Below, one piece after another: positions 28,601-37,435 of a stretch of DNA of 64,000 nucleotides. The position numbers and the translations under genes are program-made. Positions within the stretch are counted from its first letter, which is position 1; every line of letters starts with the position of its first letter. The DNA comes from Planctomycetota bacterium (GTDB taxonomy: Bacteria; Planctomycetota; Planctomycetia; Pirellulales; Pirellulaceae). The notes under the pieces are model-generated. The model was not told the DNA's origin. It did not search any database and worked only from the letters and a program-made list of their open reading frames with translations. The DNA lies in NCBI GenBank assembly GCA_014238905.1, contig JABAAE010000004.1, positions 165,839-229,838 on the forward strand. Reading direction: 5' to 3'.

Positions 28601-29814
28601 CGCGGAATGATTCAACCTCAATCCAACTGGAAATCAACACTCGCTTTCAAAGGAAAGATGCTGCCGGAGATCCCAAGATCAATACCAACGCTGTTTTTTC
28701 CCAGGGTGCTTTTAAGAAACGCAATGATGGAACACCGAGTGGCGGCGGGCCATCCACCGAGCCATCCATCGAGCTAGGATTAGCCTGGTTGGCGAAGCAG
28801 CAACGGGCTCCCGGCAATTGGAGCTTGGCAAGTAACGGAGTCTCAAGAGAAGAAAACGATCGAGTCATCTACGATACGCCCACTGCGGCGACTGGACTGG
28901 CGTTGCTCGCATTTCAGGGCGCTGGCTATAACCACAAGGAGTATCGTTATGTTGAGACGGTCAATCGGGGAGTCCAATGGCTGGTCAACAATCAGAAAGA
29001 AAATGGTGACCTGTTTGTTGAAACCAACGAAAACAGCAATGCGGTTTGCCGGCTTTACAGCCACGGCATTGCTGCCATCGCACTCTGCGAAGCCTACGGA
29101 ATGACCAACGATCCTGACATCAAAAAATCCGCTCAAAAATCCCTTGATTTCATTGTCGCCAGCCAAGACAAAATCTCCGGTGGATGGAGGTACATACCTG
29201 GAACTGACTCGGACACATCGGTGACCGGTTGGATGGTCATGGCGATGAAGAGTGGAAGACTGGCTGGATTGGACGTCGCCCCAGAATCATTCAAACTGGT
29301 CAATCGCTGGTTAGAATTTGCTGCCGATCGGAAGGTTGGTCATCGATTCAGATACAATCCAAACGCGACCAATACCACTGATTACCCCGACCGCGAGGTC
29401 AAAGGAAAGACGCCAACCGCTTGTATGAGTGCAGTCGGCCTGTTGCTGAGGCTTTATTCCGGTTGGAATCGGGAAGACCCACGGATGGTCCAGGGAGCCG
29501 CTGAGCTCTTGAACCGAATGCCCGGTGAAAACTCGATGGAGGAACGCAATACCTACTACTGGTATTACGCTACGCAGGTGCTGCGGCATGTTGGTGGAGA
29601 ACCTTGGCAAAAGTGGTACGACCAAACACTTTACCCGCTGCTAATCGGAACACAGACGAAAAAGGGCCCCATGGCTGGCAGCTGGGATCCAATGTTACCG
29701 GTTCCAGATCGTTGGGGTTATTTTTCGGGACGCTTATATCTGACAACCATGAATCTTCTGACTTTGGAAGTCAAATGGCGTCTACTTCCTCTCTACGACG
29801 AAACGGTCAAATAA
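25633..29814 (+). CDS. Giant TolA/TonB-like anchor with C-terminal alpha/alpha toroid
   Basis: 1393 residues. Three hydrophobic helices at about 24-45, 48-69 and 83-97. The third contains Ser87-x3-His91 (SLIVHLAMLLS), the S-x3-H motif with which TonB and TolA couple to ExbB-ExbD/TolQ-TolR. Then comes a Lys/Glu/Pro stretch like the TonB/TolA linker (about 140-180), followed by some 800 residues of Ser, Thr, Asn, Gln and Pro-rich disordered sequence turning Gly-rich near 770-1000. From about 1043 to 1385 there is a squalene-cyclase/prenyltransferase-like toroid with QW-type repeats (LAKQQRAPGNWSL; NNQKENGDLF; SQDKISGGWRYIPG) and the block DSDTSVTGW near 1196. No TonB C-terminal domain is present. 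The ExbB and ExbD genes directly upstream make a coupled machine likely; the function is unknown. Confidence 0.85.
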   Translation: MAKIRRIIHAVEKPGSSGFDAQYWPILIAIAILFGFLMGSVLTLLNGIWLWFSLLAIPVLIVSTTIALRFVDDRRLKRSTQLSVIISLIVHLAMLLSAHHWQMFGNENSTDDQTSEQAKIQKKQSAIPIVFETQQWQQSQEKITPQPNEKKIEKEKSERKPELEKKETPTPVDKSQRKVTQNLNQRKQVSKTTPKQSTTLSKLSRSNLTSQPKSGSRVSLAKKNSPQPDPDKSKTQPTPLRSRTSTKPAQPNTLVREVKPTSQPIKSPKSPNSSVQPVTRRQNLNAQPKVQVAATGARSSRSSTKVLPNPNTTARTSEPKTSPSNTENKNANQTAAKPVLKPTETSITKSSPNRLAEQPNQEAPQQSIAQRQPVTDPLASRRPINQRNPKVAQAPSLRVRESTNLQTPSNIVSEAPRQVVQAPRKSSPLNPRATNTTITRQTNTSSSPTQVQINAPSQQTSQLTQSATRASRRPNESLPSVTPNATVDPNPRRSNTTAAQVASNSNVESPADTSSQTQVAKSEGQPRKTTLRKSTKGTAGVGQSQNVLSDSPTSAKPSMIASDSAVRRQTSRKTPADAAFNPSQASQVRRSLADRTSPSAEMKVDTSTNAKFAASDNPAKLNAQSSASQITSASNANEARVNASQGSSNLDTGATKLVSENSTGRASGGGQPDVDQEIRTASSARARNGQINNGSLAANLKAEVPVAPAESGGGRPSETTPDPNSTSLAKTVAGDGSQPVAGPTSAKTAGPTEEASSAPNVASNLMARAALNETAEGDVLPGGGDPDPANQVRRTRSQVAGATANTKVTFSGKNFSSVEEGKDGTQKDSVARLVGSNDASIDGRSSSERGTTGKSFSGSPGGEGNQKSTPSAPGSGLARQQKSQGQGMGDAGESVAMAGVKRTTRASVTGSAGPQGIAKVVMPAGNGDSEIGPEPASGDTNLAGMVGEGVAGLERREATGGQTVELDVDSGPGGLGKEIAAETGINSRRARNDSTSIQLEINTRFQRKDAAGDPKINTNAVFSQGAFKKRNDGTPSGGGPSTEPSIELGLAWLAKQQRAPGNWSLASNGVSREENDRVIYDTPTAATGLALLAFQGAGYNHKEYRYVETVNRGVQWLVNNQKENGDLFVETNENSNAVCRLYSHGIAAIALCEAYGMTNDPDIKKSAQKSLDFIVASQDKISGGWRYIPGTDSDTSVTGWMVMAMKSGRLAGLDVAPESFKLVNRWLEFAADRKVGHRFRYNPNATNTTDYPDREVKGKTPTACMSAVGLLLRLYSGWNREDPRMVQGAAELLNRMPGENSMEERNTYYWYYATQVLRHVGGEPWQKWYDQTLYPLLIGTQTKKGPMAGSWDPMLPVPDRWGYFSGRLYLTTMNLLTLEVKWRLLPLYDETVK

Positions 29815-29859
29815 GACCAAAACAGGACTTTGCGGAGGTTGGCCTATCCGCTGCACGCA

Positions 29860-30639
29860 TCAGGAAGAAAAAGACAGAATCAAGAGGGCCACCAACCCAA
29901 ACGGGATACACCACCACGCAAAAAGATGGAATTTTCCTTTTTGAATAAAAGCAACCAGCCAGACCAGAGAAACATATCCAACGCCAAAAGAAATCGTGGC
30001 CCCAAGAATCAGCATTGGAGCTCCCACCGAGCCGGCACCGTCCTGTCCCCATAGATCCTTGATTTCAAGCAATGTAGCTCCGAGGATGACCGGGATGGCT
30101 AACAGGAATGAAAACGTAGCAGCCGATTCACGACTCAAACCGATCCAATGGCCTGCAAAGATGGTTGAGCCACTTCGTGATATGCCGGGAAGAATTGCAA
30201 AAGCCTGAAAAAGTCCGACAAAAAGTGCTGTACCATAGCTGGCATGGCGATAGTCCGAACCGACACGACTTGGAATGAAACGGGTTGCCATCAGTATCCC
30301 ACCGGTGACCAGCAGCATACTGGCAGCCACCCACGGATTCTCCAGCAGACTTTCGAAATTGCGTTTTAGCAGAATCCCAACCACACCAGCCGGAAGGGTT
30401 CCCACTACCAGCAAGGGAATGACTCTTCGGTCCTCTTTGACCAAGCTGAGGATTCGAGAGAAATAGAAAACCAGGATGGAGAGCAGGGTGCCAGCGTGCA
30501 ACATGATCGTCAACGTACCGGTGGCCTCATGAATGCCTAACCAATGGGCGGCCAAGACCAAATGTCCCGAAGAACTGATCGGCAGAAACTCGGCAATTCC
30601 CTGAATCACCGCCAAAAACAGAAGGTCCCAAAAGCTCAT
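29860..30639 (-). CDS. uppP: Undecaprenyl-diphosphatase
   Basis: 259 residues from the ATG at 30639 (a GTG two codons earlier is possible). A BacA-family integral membrane enzyme that dephosphorylates undecaprenyl diphosphate so the carrier can be reused in peptidoglycan and polysaccharide synthesis. Motif 1, QGIAEFLPISSSGH, is at 13-26; motif 2, LPGISRSGSTI, is near the middle. About seven to eight hydrophobic helices. It converges on the giant transducer gene with only 45 bases between stops. Confidence 0.95.
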   Translation of the reverse strand: MSFWDLLFLAVIQGIAEFLPISSSGHLVLAAHWLGIHEATGTLTIMLHAGTLLSILVFYFSRILSLVKEDRRVIPLLVVGTLPAGVVGILLKRNFESLLENPWVAASMLLVTGGILMATRFIPSRVGSDYRHASYGTALFVGLFQAFAILPGISRSGSTIFAGHWIGLSRESAATFSFLLAIPVILGATLLEIKDLWGQDGAGSVGAPMLILGATISFGVGYVSLVWLVAFIQKGKFHLFAWWCIPFGLVALLILSFSS

Positions 30640-31036
30640 TTCCACGTTAATCTATCGGTTTGCAATCGAATTCGAACACAAGCTAACGCCGCCCGCAGGG
30701 AAGCAGACTGCCGCCGATCGACAAAGCTAAGCCAAATCGAAATATCATTCCACGAAAAAACACTGACCTGAAAACGGCTGTCAAACAGACTGAGGTCAGA
30801 CTTCTGATCGCCCTGCATCTCGTCAACCAAATTCACAATCGATATAGTATGATTGGAACCCGTCATTTGAAATCTACTCTCCCGACCCCTGAAGGCGACT
30901 GATTTAATGCAATTCGAGGCAAAATTCGGCAAAAAACGGCATTTGCGTTCCAACAGGGCAGGGGAGTCATCGGGCGGCCACCTTTGTGTCAGTCATTTCC
31001 CTTTGGTATACCAATCGTTTTAATAAAGGCGCGTTA
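30640..31036. other. Divergent spacer between uppP and leuC
   Basis: About 400 bases with no gene; it must carry both promoters. No riboswitch or leader structure could be made out. Confidence 0.45.
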
Positions 31037-32452
31037 ATGATTACTTCGTCACCGCAGACGATGTTTGAGAAAATATGGAACCAGCACGTCGTCCATCAAG
31101 AATCGGGCAAGCAGGCGATGATTTACATCGATCTCCATCTGATACACGAAGTAACCAGTCCTCAGGCGTTTGAAGGCCTGCGACTCAAGGGGCGAAAACT
31201 CCGACGTCCTTCGCTGACAATCGCCACGCCAGATCACAACGTTCCGACGACCAATCGAGATCTTCCGATTTCCGATCCCATCGCCAAACAACAGGTCGAC
31301 ACGCTGCGTAAAAACTGCCTGGAATTCGATGTCCGACTATTTGACTTGGATAGTATCCATCAGGGCATCGTGCATGTGATTGGGCCAGAGATGGGTTATA
31401 CACAACCGGGGATGACCATCGTCTGTGGAGACAGCCATACCGCCACTCACGGTGCCTTTGGATCCTTAGCTTTCGGAATCGGTACCAGCGAAGTCGAACA
31501 TGTCATGGCGACACAAACGTTGTTGCAATCCAAACCCCAAACTTTTGAACTGAGGGTCGACGGTGAAATGGGGCCCGGTGTAACCGCCAAAGATTTAATA
31601 CTCTACATCATCGGCCAGATTTCGACGTCCGGCGGGAATGGCCACGTTTTCGAATTCACCGGTTCGGTCATTCGAAGCCTCTCGATGGAGGAAAGAATGA
31701 CGGTCTGTAATATGTCAATTGAAGCTGGTGCACGAGCAGGCATGATCGCGCCCGATCAAGTGACATTTGACTACCTCAATGGCAAAGATCAGGCCCCTGT
31801 CGATTTCGATGCTGCAGTAGAAAAATGGAAAATGCTACCAAGCGACACCGGGGCTACTTATGATAAAGTCAAACTTTTCTCCGGGAACGAGATCACGCCT
31901 CAGGTCACCTGGGGAACCAACCCTGGGCAGGTGCTTGGTGTGGATCAATGCGTGCCTTCGCCTGAAGATTTCGAATCCGACGTGGCGCAAAAAACGACGG
32001 CCGCGGCATTGGAATACATGGGCTTAAAAGCTGGAGAAAAAATCTCGGATGTGACGCTTGATCGTGTTTTTATTGGATCCTGCACCAACGCGAGAATAGA
32101 AGATTTGAGGTTGGCAGCGTCCGTTGTCAAGGGACACAAAGTAGCCGATACCATCGACGCCATGGTGGTTCCTGGAAGTGGTGTCGTTAAACGACAGGCG
32201 GAGGCAGAAGGGCTCCATCAAATTTTCCAAGAAGCGGGCTTTCAATGGCGGGAGGCCGGGTGCAGCATGTGCTTGGCGATGAACCCCGACAAGCTAAACC
32301 CCGGTGAGCGTTGCGCCTCAACTAGCAATCGGAATTTTGAGGGCCGTCAAGGCAAGGGTGGACGCACACATCTCGTGTCACCAGCGATGGCGGCAGCCGC
32401 TGCCGTCGCGGGAAAGTTTACCGATGTACGTGATTGGACGTTTCATGAATAA
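31037..32452 (+). CDS. leuC: 3-isopropylmalate dehydratase large subunit
   Basis: 471 residues from the ATG at 31037 ([14 protein letters not shown]), preferred over the upstream GTG at 30986 because homology starts here and AAAGG lies eight bases before. An aconitase-family [4Fe-4S] enzyme of leucine synthesis. Cluster ligands are seen in [11 protein letters not shown] and [10 protein letters not shown]; the substrate block [12 protein letters not shown] is intact. The C-terminus ends with the usual [14 protein letters not shown] motif. The small subunit LeuD, commonly next in line, is absent; a DUF1080 gene follows instead. Confidence 0.96.
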   Translation: MITSSPQTMFEKIWNQHVVHQESGKQAMIYIDLHLIHEVTSPQAFEGLRLKGRKLRRPSLTIATPDHNVPTTNRDLPISDPIAKQQVDTLRKNCLEFDVRLFDLDSIHQGIVHVIGPEMGYTQPGMTIVCGDSHTATHGAFGSLAFGIGTSEVEHVMATQTLLQSKPQTFELRVDGEMGPGVTAKDLILYIIGQISTSGGNGHVFEFTGSVIRSLSMEERMTVCNMSIEAGARAGMIAPDQVTFDYLNGKDQAPVDFDAAVEKWKMLPSDTGATYDKVKLFSGNEITPQVTWGTNPGQVLGVDQCVPSPEDFESDVAQKTTAAALEYMGLKAGEKISDVTLDRVFIGSCTNARIEDLRLAASVVKGHKVADTIDAMVVPGSGVVKRQAEAEGLHQIFQEAGFQWREAGCSMCLAMNPDKLNPGERCASTSNRNFEGRQGKGGRTHLVSPAMAAAAAVAGKFTDVRDWTFHE

Positions 32453-32531
32453 AAATGGAACAGCCTTTTCACCAGGTTATTTTCGTTTCTCCCGTTTTGC
32501 AATTTCTGCAGAACCCAACCATCTGGGATCA

Positions 32532-33260
32532 ATGATGTGTCAGATTTCTAGAGTGCTACTACTTGGTTACTTGGTCTTTTGGCACATTTCGGCAACCTCG
32601 ATTTTTGGCCAGGACTCCAGCAATGTAGACGAGTCAGGCTTTCGCTCGATCTTTGATGGAAAAACACTAGATGGCTGGAGAAGTGTACCGAAAAAAAACC
32701 AAACGGATTGGTCTATCCGCGAAGGAAAAATCATTGGTAAAGGGAGCCAAAACAAGCTCGTCTACCTGGTCTGGAAAGAGGAGGTAGCTGACTTTGAGCT
32801 AAAAATGCAATACCGGCTCATCACCAAAGGTAATAGCGGAGTTGAGATTCGAAGTCAGATAGACCGATCCGGCAAACGGCCTTTTGTAGGCTACCACGCC
32901 GATTTCGGGCATATTGGAATCGGGGACAATGTTCTGGGTGCCTGGGATTTCCACTTTGTAAAGCGAAAGGAGTACCTGTGCAAACGGGGTACCAATCTTG
33001 TCATCGACGCGATGGGAAAAGAATCAAGAACAAGAATTGATGATTCATTAACAACCAACGACATCCATTCCCGAAATTGGAACCGGTTACATATCATTGC
33101 CGACGGCAATAGATGCTGGTTTTCAATCAACGGCAAAGCAGCATCTGAGTTCACCGATCAGACTTCCGAGCGACTCAAGAAAGGATGGATCGGGCTGCAG
33201 ATCCACGATGCGGGAATGATCGTGGAATTCAAGGATATCCGGTTGAAGAAAAGAGATTAA
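32532..33260 (+). CDS. Secreted DUF1080 (3-keto-disaccharide hydrolase-like) protein
   Basis: 242 residues from the paired ATGs at 32532/32535, chosen because they start a good signal peptide (VLLLGYLVFWHISATSIFG). The frame is open far into leuC, but the earlier part is not protein-like. The body is a concanavalin-like jelly roll: FRSIFDGKTLDGW at the start, NSGVEIRSQI, the YHADFG block and GWIGLQIHDAG.MIVEFKDIRLK at the end are the DUF1080 signatures. Members have been described as 3-keto-glycoside hydrolases and are greatly expanded in Planctomycetes. Only 79 bases separate it from leuC, but a functional tie is unlikely. Confidence 0.9.
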   Translation: MMCQISRVLLLGYLVFWHISATSIFGQDSSNVDESGFRSIFDGKTLDGWRSVPKKNQTDWSIREGKIIGKGSQNKLVYLVWKEEVADFELKMQYRLITKGNSGVEIRSQIDRSGKRPFVGYHADFGHIGIGDNVLGAWDFHFVKRKEYLCKRGTNLVIDAMGKESRTRIDDSLTTNDIHSRNWNRLHIIADGNRCWFSINGKAASEFTDQTSERLKKGWIGLQIHDAGMIVEFKDIRLKKRD

Positions 33261-33290
33261 TCCGATTCCGAATCAACCCACCTCTCCCTG

Positions 33291-33713
33291 TTAGTTTCCG
33301 TTTTCCTGCAGGGTCTGCTTGATCAGCACCAAGAGGGCATTGGGATCATAGGGCTTTCGTACATAGTAAGAACAACCAGCGGCCCTGGCCTGACGTAGGA
33401 CGTCACGCTGTTCCACCCCACTGACGAAGATGACCGGGATATCGTAGGCGAGAGGATCATCTGAAATCTTCCCGCAAATCTCAAAACCGGTCGTGTCGGG
33501 TAACTCAATGTCCAGTAATACCAGATTGGGGATTTCTTTTTTCAACAGTTCCATGCCATCAGCACCGTTGAACGCCCAAACCACATCAAATCCCTGTTGG
33601 CCGAGATGATACTTGAGGACGTTGACATGGTCCTGATCATCATCGATCACCAGAACCTTAGGATTCTGATGCTCCAATTCCGCCTCTAGTTGAGGTTCAA
33701 GCAGGGTTTCCAT
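33291..33713 (-). CDS. Single-domain response regulator
   Basis: 140 residues, a CheY-like receiver with a 17-residue lead and no output domain. Acidic pocket Asp24-Asp26, phospho-acceptor Asp68 (LLLDIELPD), switch Ser98 (FVSGVE) and Lys120 (VRKPYD) are all present, so it should be phosphorylated. Excellent ribosome site (AAGGAGG seven bases before the ATG). No histidine kinase is nearby, so the partner is encoded elsewhere. Confidence 0.93.
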   Translation of the reverse strand: METLLEPQLEAELEHQNPKVLVIDDDQDHVNVLKYHLGQQGFDVVWAFNGADGMELLKKEIPNLVLLDIELPDTTGFEICGKISDDPLAYDIPVIFVSGVEQRDVLRQARAAGCSYYVRKPYDPNALLVLIKQTLQENGN

Positions 33714-34444
33714 AAATTCCTCCTTGGGAGTGACTGGCGTTGGATGCTCTCAATTTCAAATTTCGTCGGGACGACTGGAAAAAATACCCGCTGTCCCGAT
33801 GATGTCAAAAGGCTACATGTTTAAAAATGGATGCAAACCAACAAATAAATCGGATCATTCCGATTACCGGGAAGAATTCATTTGCAAAGTTAATCGCAAG
33901 CCTATGTGGGGCCCAATGACATCCTTCGCGAGCAATTTTCGCCTCCAACAGGGGAAAACTGGCATCCATGACGATCTAATAATCGAAAGATTTTCGGTTT
34001 AGCGCAAAAAAAAGCTCTCGGCCTTTGCTGGATTCCCAGGGGGGCGAAGGAATTCCGCATTGGTCTCGAGAGCGATTGGATTCAGGCGATCAAGACTCCG
34101 TTCATGATCGCTGACCATTGCAAATGAAAACCGTTACAAAATGAGTGCGATAGCCTCCGTGCTTTCTTTCTCATTTCGCGATCCGCAGAACAAAATAATT
34201 GCTCCTGTGCAGATACGACTTTCCACCTGCTGTCAACTACCGCTTTAACAAACTCGAATTGGGTCGTAAGTTGAAACGTTGTGTGAGTTGACGAGGCGGA
34301 AGGTTATGAAAATGAATTCGCAGGGTCAATACAAATCAGAGAAACTTTGAAAGAATAATTAAAGTTTTCCAAAATTAACTGTTTTGCTAGCGAGTTGACT
34401 TCCACGAAACAAACCCATCAACCGAAAAAAATGAGGTATCGAAA
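33714..34444. other. Long spacer with a possible structured element
   Basis: About 730 bases between the divergent response regulator and SDR genes. No gene is convincing. A hairpin-like element is at 34014-34073; the last 100 bases before the SDR are A/T-rich and probably hold its promoter. Confidence 0.4.
34014..34073. other. Long-range inverted repeat, possible structured RNA
   Basis: gctctcg at 34014-34020 pairs with cgagagc at 34067-34073, enclosing 46 bases with a smaller cctt/aagg pairing. No known RNA family was recognised; it may be a small RNA or chance. Confidence 0.2.
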
Positions 34445-35200
34445 ATGTCACTCCAGGATAAAGTTGTCGTCGTAACAGGCGGTGGTACCGGTATTGGACT
34501 GGGTATCGCCGGGGCCCTTTGGAAAAGTGGTTGCCGCGTGATTATTACCGGAAGACGCAAAGACAAATTGATCGAAGCCAAACAAGTTCTGCTAACTGAA
34601 AAACCTGTGGATCAGGCGGCGGAAGGCCATTTCATGACCGAATGCTGTGACGTTGCCAACCGTGGTCAGGTCGAGGAAGTGTTTGGTAAAATTCGCGGTT
34701 CTCATGGACAAGTCGACATTCTTGTCAATTGTGCGGGAACCAATATTGTCAATCGAACTATGGCAGAGATGACTCCTGAACAATGGGATGAAGTGCTATC
34801 AATCAATGCCACGGGCGCCTATAACTGCATGCACCAGGTGCTACCATCGATGCGGAAAAATAAATCTGGTCTGATCATCAATGTTTCGTCCATAGCAGGG
34901 AAACGCGCCTTGGCACTTGGTGGAATTGCTTACGCAGCGTCCAAGTTCGCGATGACGGCATTGGGAACCGCAGTTGGAAACGAAGTTGCTGCTGATGGTG
35001 TGAAAATCACCAACGTTTACCCCGGTGAAGTAAATACTCCCATCCTCGAGAAACGCCCTGTAGAGGTCAGTGATCAACAAAAATCCGTGATGGTTCAACC
35101 TGAAGACATTGGCAAGCTGGTCGTAGCGGTCGCGGAGCTACCTCCCCGAGCTCATGTTCCTGAACTGATCATCAAACCCACCGTGCAGGAATACGTCTAA
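34445..35200 (+). CDS. SDR-family oxidoreductase
   Basis: 251 residues, a classical SDR with complete active site: TGGGTGIG at 11-18, NCAG in the middle, Asn in SINATGAYN, Ser in NVSSIAG and Tyr-x3-Lys in YAASK. The arrangement GRRKDKL after the second strand suggests NADP preference. The substrate is not evident; relatives include 3-oxoacyl-ACP reductase-like enzymes and sugar or polyol dehydrogenases. GAGG lies eight bases before the ATG. It stands alone, converging on aroA with 40 bases between stops. Confidence 0.9.
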   Translation: MSLQDKVVVVTGGGTGIGLGIAGALWKSGCRVIITGRRKDKLIEAKQVLLTEKPVDQAAEGHFMTECCDVANRGQVEEVFGKIRGSHGQVDILVNCAGTNIVNRTMAEMTPEQWDEVLSINATGAYNCMHQVLPSMRKNKSGLIINVSSIAGKRALALGGIAYAASKFAMTALGTAVGNEVAADGVKITNVYPGEVNTPILEKRPVEVSDQQKSVMVQPEDIGKLVVAVAELPPRAHVPELIIKPTVQEYV

Positions 35201-35240
35201 TCGTAAGCGACACGAGGTCTGGCTCGCTGCCCCGTGCGAT

Positions 35241-36518
35241 TCAAGCCACAATGATGTTAGTCAAATCTTGAAAGTAGTCGGGATAGGTTTTCGCCGTACA
35301 TTCAGGGTTTTTTATCGCAATCCCAGGCTGTTTTAATCCGATCAGGGCCAGACTCATCGCCATTCGATGGTCTTGATAAGTCTCTAATTCTGCACCGTTC
35401 AAAGGACCAGGAATGATCCTTAATCCGTCGTCAAGCTCCTCGACTTTCGCACCCACTTTCCTTAGTTCGGTAGCCAGATCACCTATGCGATCAGTTTCTT
35501 TATGGCGATTATGAGCAACGCCCCGAATGGTCGTTGGCCCGTCGGCAAAAAGAGCGACGGCTGCCAATGTTTGAACGGTATCACTCATTGCATTCATGTT
35601 AATGTCGATTCCGGTCAAGGATTGCCCAAGCATGGTGATCGAATCCGGTTCCTCGATCATGGCGCATCCCATTTTGACGAGACATTCACAAAATCCGACG
35701 TCCCCCTGTAGCGATTTTCTGGTCAATCCCGTCACTTTGACCTTTCCACCGGTGATCGCTGCGGCGGCCCAAAAATAGGATGCTGCCGAAGCATCCGGTT
35801 CAATATTGTAATCACACGCCTGATAAAGATCCGGTTTGATTTCAAGGTAATTGGCACTTAGATTCGATTTTACCTGAACACCAAAACTCGACATGACCTT
35901 TAGCGTCATATCAATATAAGGTCGTGAAACGAGATCTCCATCCAGTTCCAGGCGAATCCGTTTGTCAGCAAGAGGTGACATCATCAGTAAACCACTGAGG
36001 TACTGACTGCTAATGGATCCCTTGACCTGTGCCATCGGATTTTCAATTCCCTCAGTAGTGACTCGAACCGGTGGACAGCGATCGTCATTCTCACTGATCG
36101 CATTGACACCCAAGTCAGCAAGCGCATCCAGCAAATCACCAATGGGTCGTTCCCGCATCCTGGGAATTCCATCGAGCCGATAAGACCCCTTACCAGCAGC
36201 CAACAACGCCGTCAGAAAACGGATCGTTGTTCCACTGTTGGCTACAAACAGGTCCGCTTCACGCTCTGGAATCATTCCGGATGTTCCGGCAATCACTAAC
36301 GATTTCTGTTCCCAATCCGCATCAATATTCACTCCCAACTTTTCAAGACAATCGACCATGACACGGGTATCTTCGCTGTCGAGACACCCATTCAATACAG
36401 ATCGACCGTTTGCCATTGCCGCACAAATCAGAGCTCGATTGGTCAGACTTTTAGATCCCGGAAGACAAACCGATGCCTGCACCGGGCGGGAAGTCGGAAT
36501 TTCTATGATATCAGCCAT
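35241..36518 (-). CDS. aroA: 3-phosphoshikimate 1-carboxyvinyltransferase (EPSP synthase)
   Basis: 425 residues, normal length. Transfers the enolpyruvyl group of PEP to shikimate 3-phosphate in aromatic amino-acid synthesis. Signatures: PGSKSLTNRALICAAMANG near the start, the NSGTTIRFLTALLA block, RMRERPIGDLLDAL and, near the end, RHKETDRIGDLATELRKVG with DGL and the YQDHRMAMSLALIG block, all intact. It lies about 160 bases downstream of an SDR gene on the same strand. Confidence 0.97.
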   Translation of the reverse strand: MADIIEIPTSRPVQASVCLPGSKSLTNRALICAAMANGRSVLNGCLDSEDTRVMVDCLEKLGVNIDADWEQKSLVIAGTSGMIPEREADLFVANSGTTIRFLTALLAAGKGSYRLDGIPRMRERPIGDLLDALADLGVNAISENDDRCPPVRVTTEGIENPMAQVKGSISSQYLSGLLMMSPLADKRIRLELDGDLVSRPYIDMTLKVMSSFGVQVKSNLSANYLEIKPDLYQACDYNIEPDASAASYFWAAAAITGGKVKVTGLTRKSLQGDVGFCECLVKMGCAMIEEPDSITMLGQSLTGIDINMNAMSDTVQTLAAVALFADGPTTIRGVAHNRHKETDRIGDLATELRKVGAKVEELDDGLRIIPGPLNGAELETYQDHRMAMSLALIGLKQPGIAIKNPECTAKTYPDYFQDLTNIIVA

Positions 36519-36676
36519 TTCCCCATCTTCTCATTTCACCGAAAAACAAAGTTCAAGCACATTCTAGCGACCGGTCGCCAACCAGTATTTAAGCTATTGA
36601 TATCATCGAAACCGAAGCGTTCAATGACTCGTCGGTTTTCAATCCCCATCGATTTCACATTTCAGATCAATCTATC

Positions 36677-37435
36677 CTACATCCATGCCGAATTTCCGCC
36701 ATTCACGGCCACCGTTTGACCGGTGACGAAATCGGCTTCCGGACAGGCAAAGTAACAACAAGCGTGGGCGATATCTTCGGTTTTCCCCCATCTTTTCATG
36801 GGGATCGTCGCGAAATACCCATCCTTCATTTCCTGAGGATCTTTTTCATGCCGCTCCACTGGCACCCACCCCGGTGCCACCATGTTCACCGTCACGCCAA
36901 AGGGAGCCAGTTCTTGGGACATGCTACGCGACCACCCAACTTGGGCGCCCTTGGCTGCGACATAGGCACTAAATGGCGCAGCGGCCTTATGAAAAACTTC
37001 GCTGGTAATGTTAATAATCCTTCCCCATTGATTGCTTTTCATATGGGGTAATACTCGCCGTGTGAGGAGAAACGGGCTTTTTACAAAGAAATCCAGCATC
37101 GATTGATAGAATTCCCAGTCATATTCCTCTATCGTCTTGAGAGGTTGGTCACAGGTTGCATTGAGTACAATGATATCGACATTCCCCAACTCTTTTTCCG
37201 TTTGAGCCACCAACTGATCGACCCCCTCCTCGCTGGTCACATCCGACTGAATCAGCACCGACTCGACATTCGCCGTGCGGTATTCTGCCAAAGCCGCCTC
37301 GCCACGATCTCGATTATTGCAAAAGTTAATTGGAACCTTGGCTCCTAACTTTCCCAATGCCAAGCCAATTGCCTTTCCTATCCCTGTACTGTTTCCAGTG
37401 ACCAGTGCCACTTTGCCGTCTAATTGAAAACTCAT
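36677..37435 (-). CDS. SDR-family oxidoreductase, FabG-like
   Basis: 252 residues. TGNSTGIGKAIG near the N-terminus binds the nucleotide; Ser in NITSEV and Tyr-x3-Lys in YVAAK form the catalytic core; the C-terminus ends FVTGQTVAVNGG. Two departures: the NNAG motif reads LNATCD, and the helix-4 Asn is replaced (MLDFFVKSPF). Resembles glucose or 3-oxoacyl-ACP reductases; substrate unknown. It precedes aroA by 158 bases on the same strand. Confidence 0.88.
   Translation of the reverse strand: MSFQLDGKVALVTGNSTGIGKAIGLALGKLGAKVPINFCNNRDRGEAALAEYRTANVESVLIQSDVTSEEGVDQLVAQTEKELGNVDIIVLNATCDQPLKTIEEYDWEFYQSMLDFFVKSPFLLTRRVLPHMKSNQWGRIINITSEVFHKAAAPFSAYVAAKGAQVGWSRSMSQELAPFGVTVNMVAPGWVPVERHEKDPQEMKDGYFATIPMKRWGKTEDIAHACCYFACPEADFVTGQTVAVNGGNSAWM

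Noticed and set aside
26172..28640. Several long minus-strand frames opposite the giant transducer gene
   Set aside because: They mirror the Ser/Pro/Thr-rich codons of the plus-strand gene; no start signals or known domains.
25633..29814. Calling the giant protein a true squalene-hopene cyclase
   Set aside because: The DxDD catalytic motif is not intact (DSDT), and the toroid is joined to an ExbBD-type anchor; only the fold is supported.
32304..32531. Longer N-terminus for the DUF1080 protein overlapping leuC
   Set aside because: The translated part is not protein-like and the signal peptide begins at 32532.
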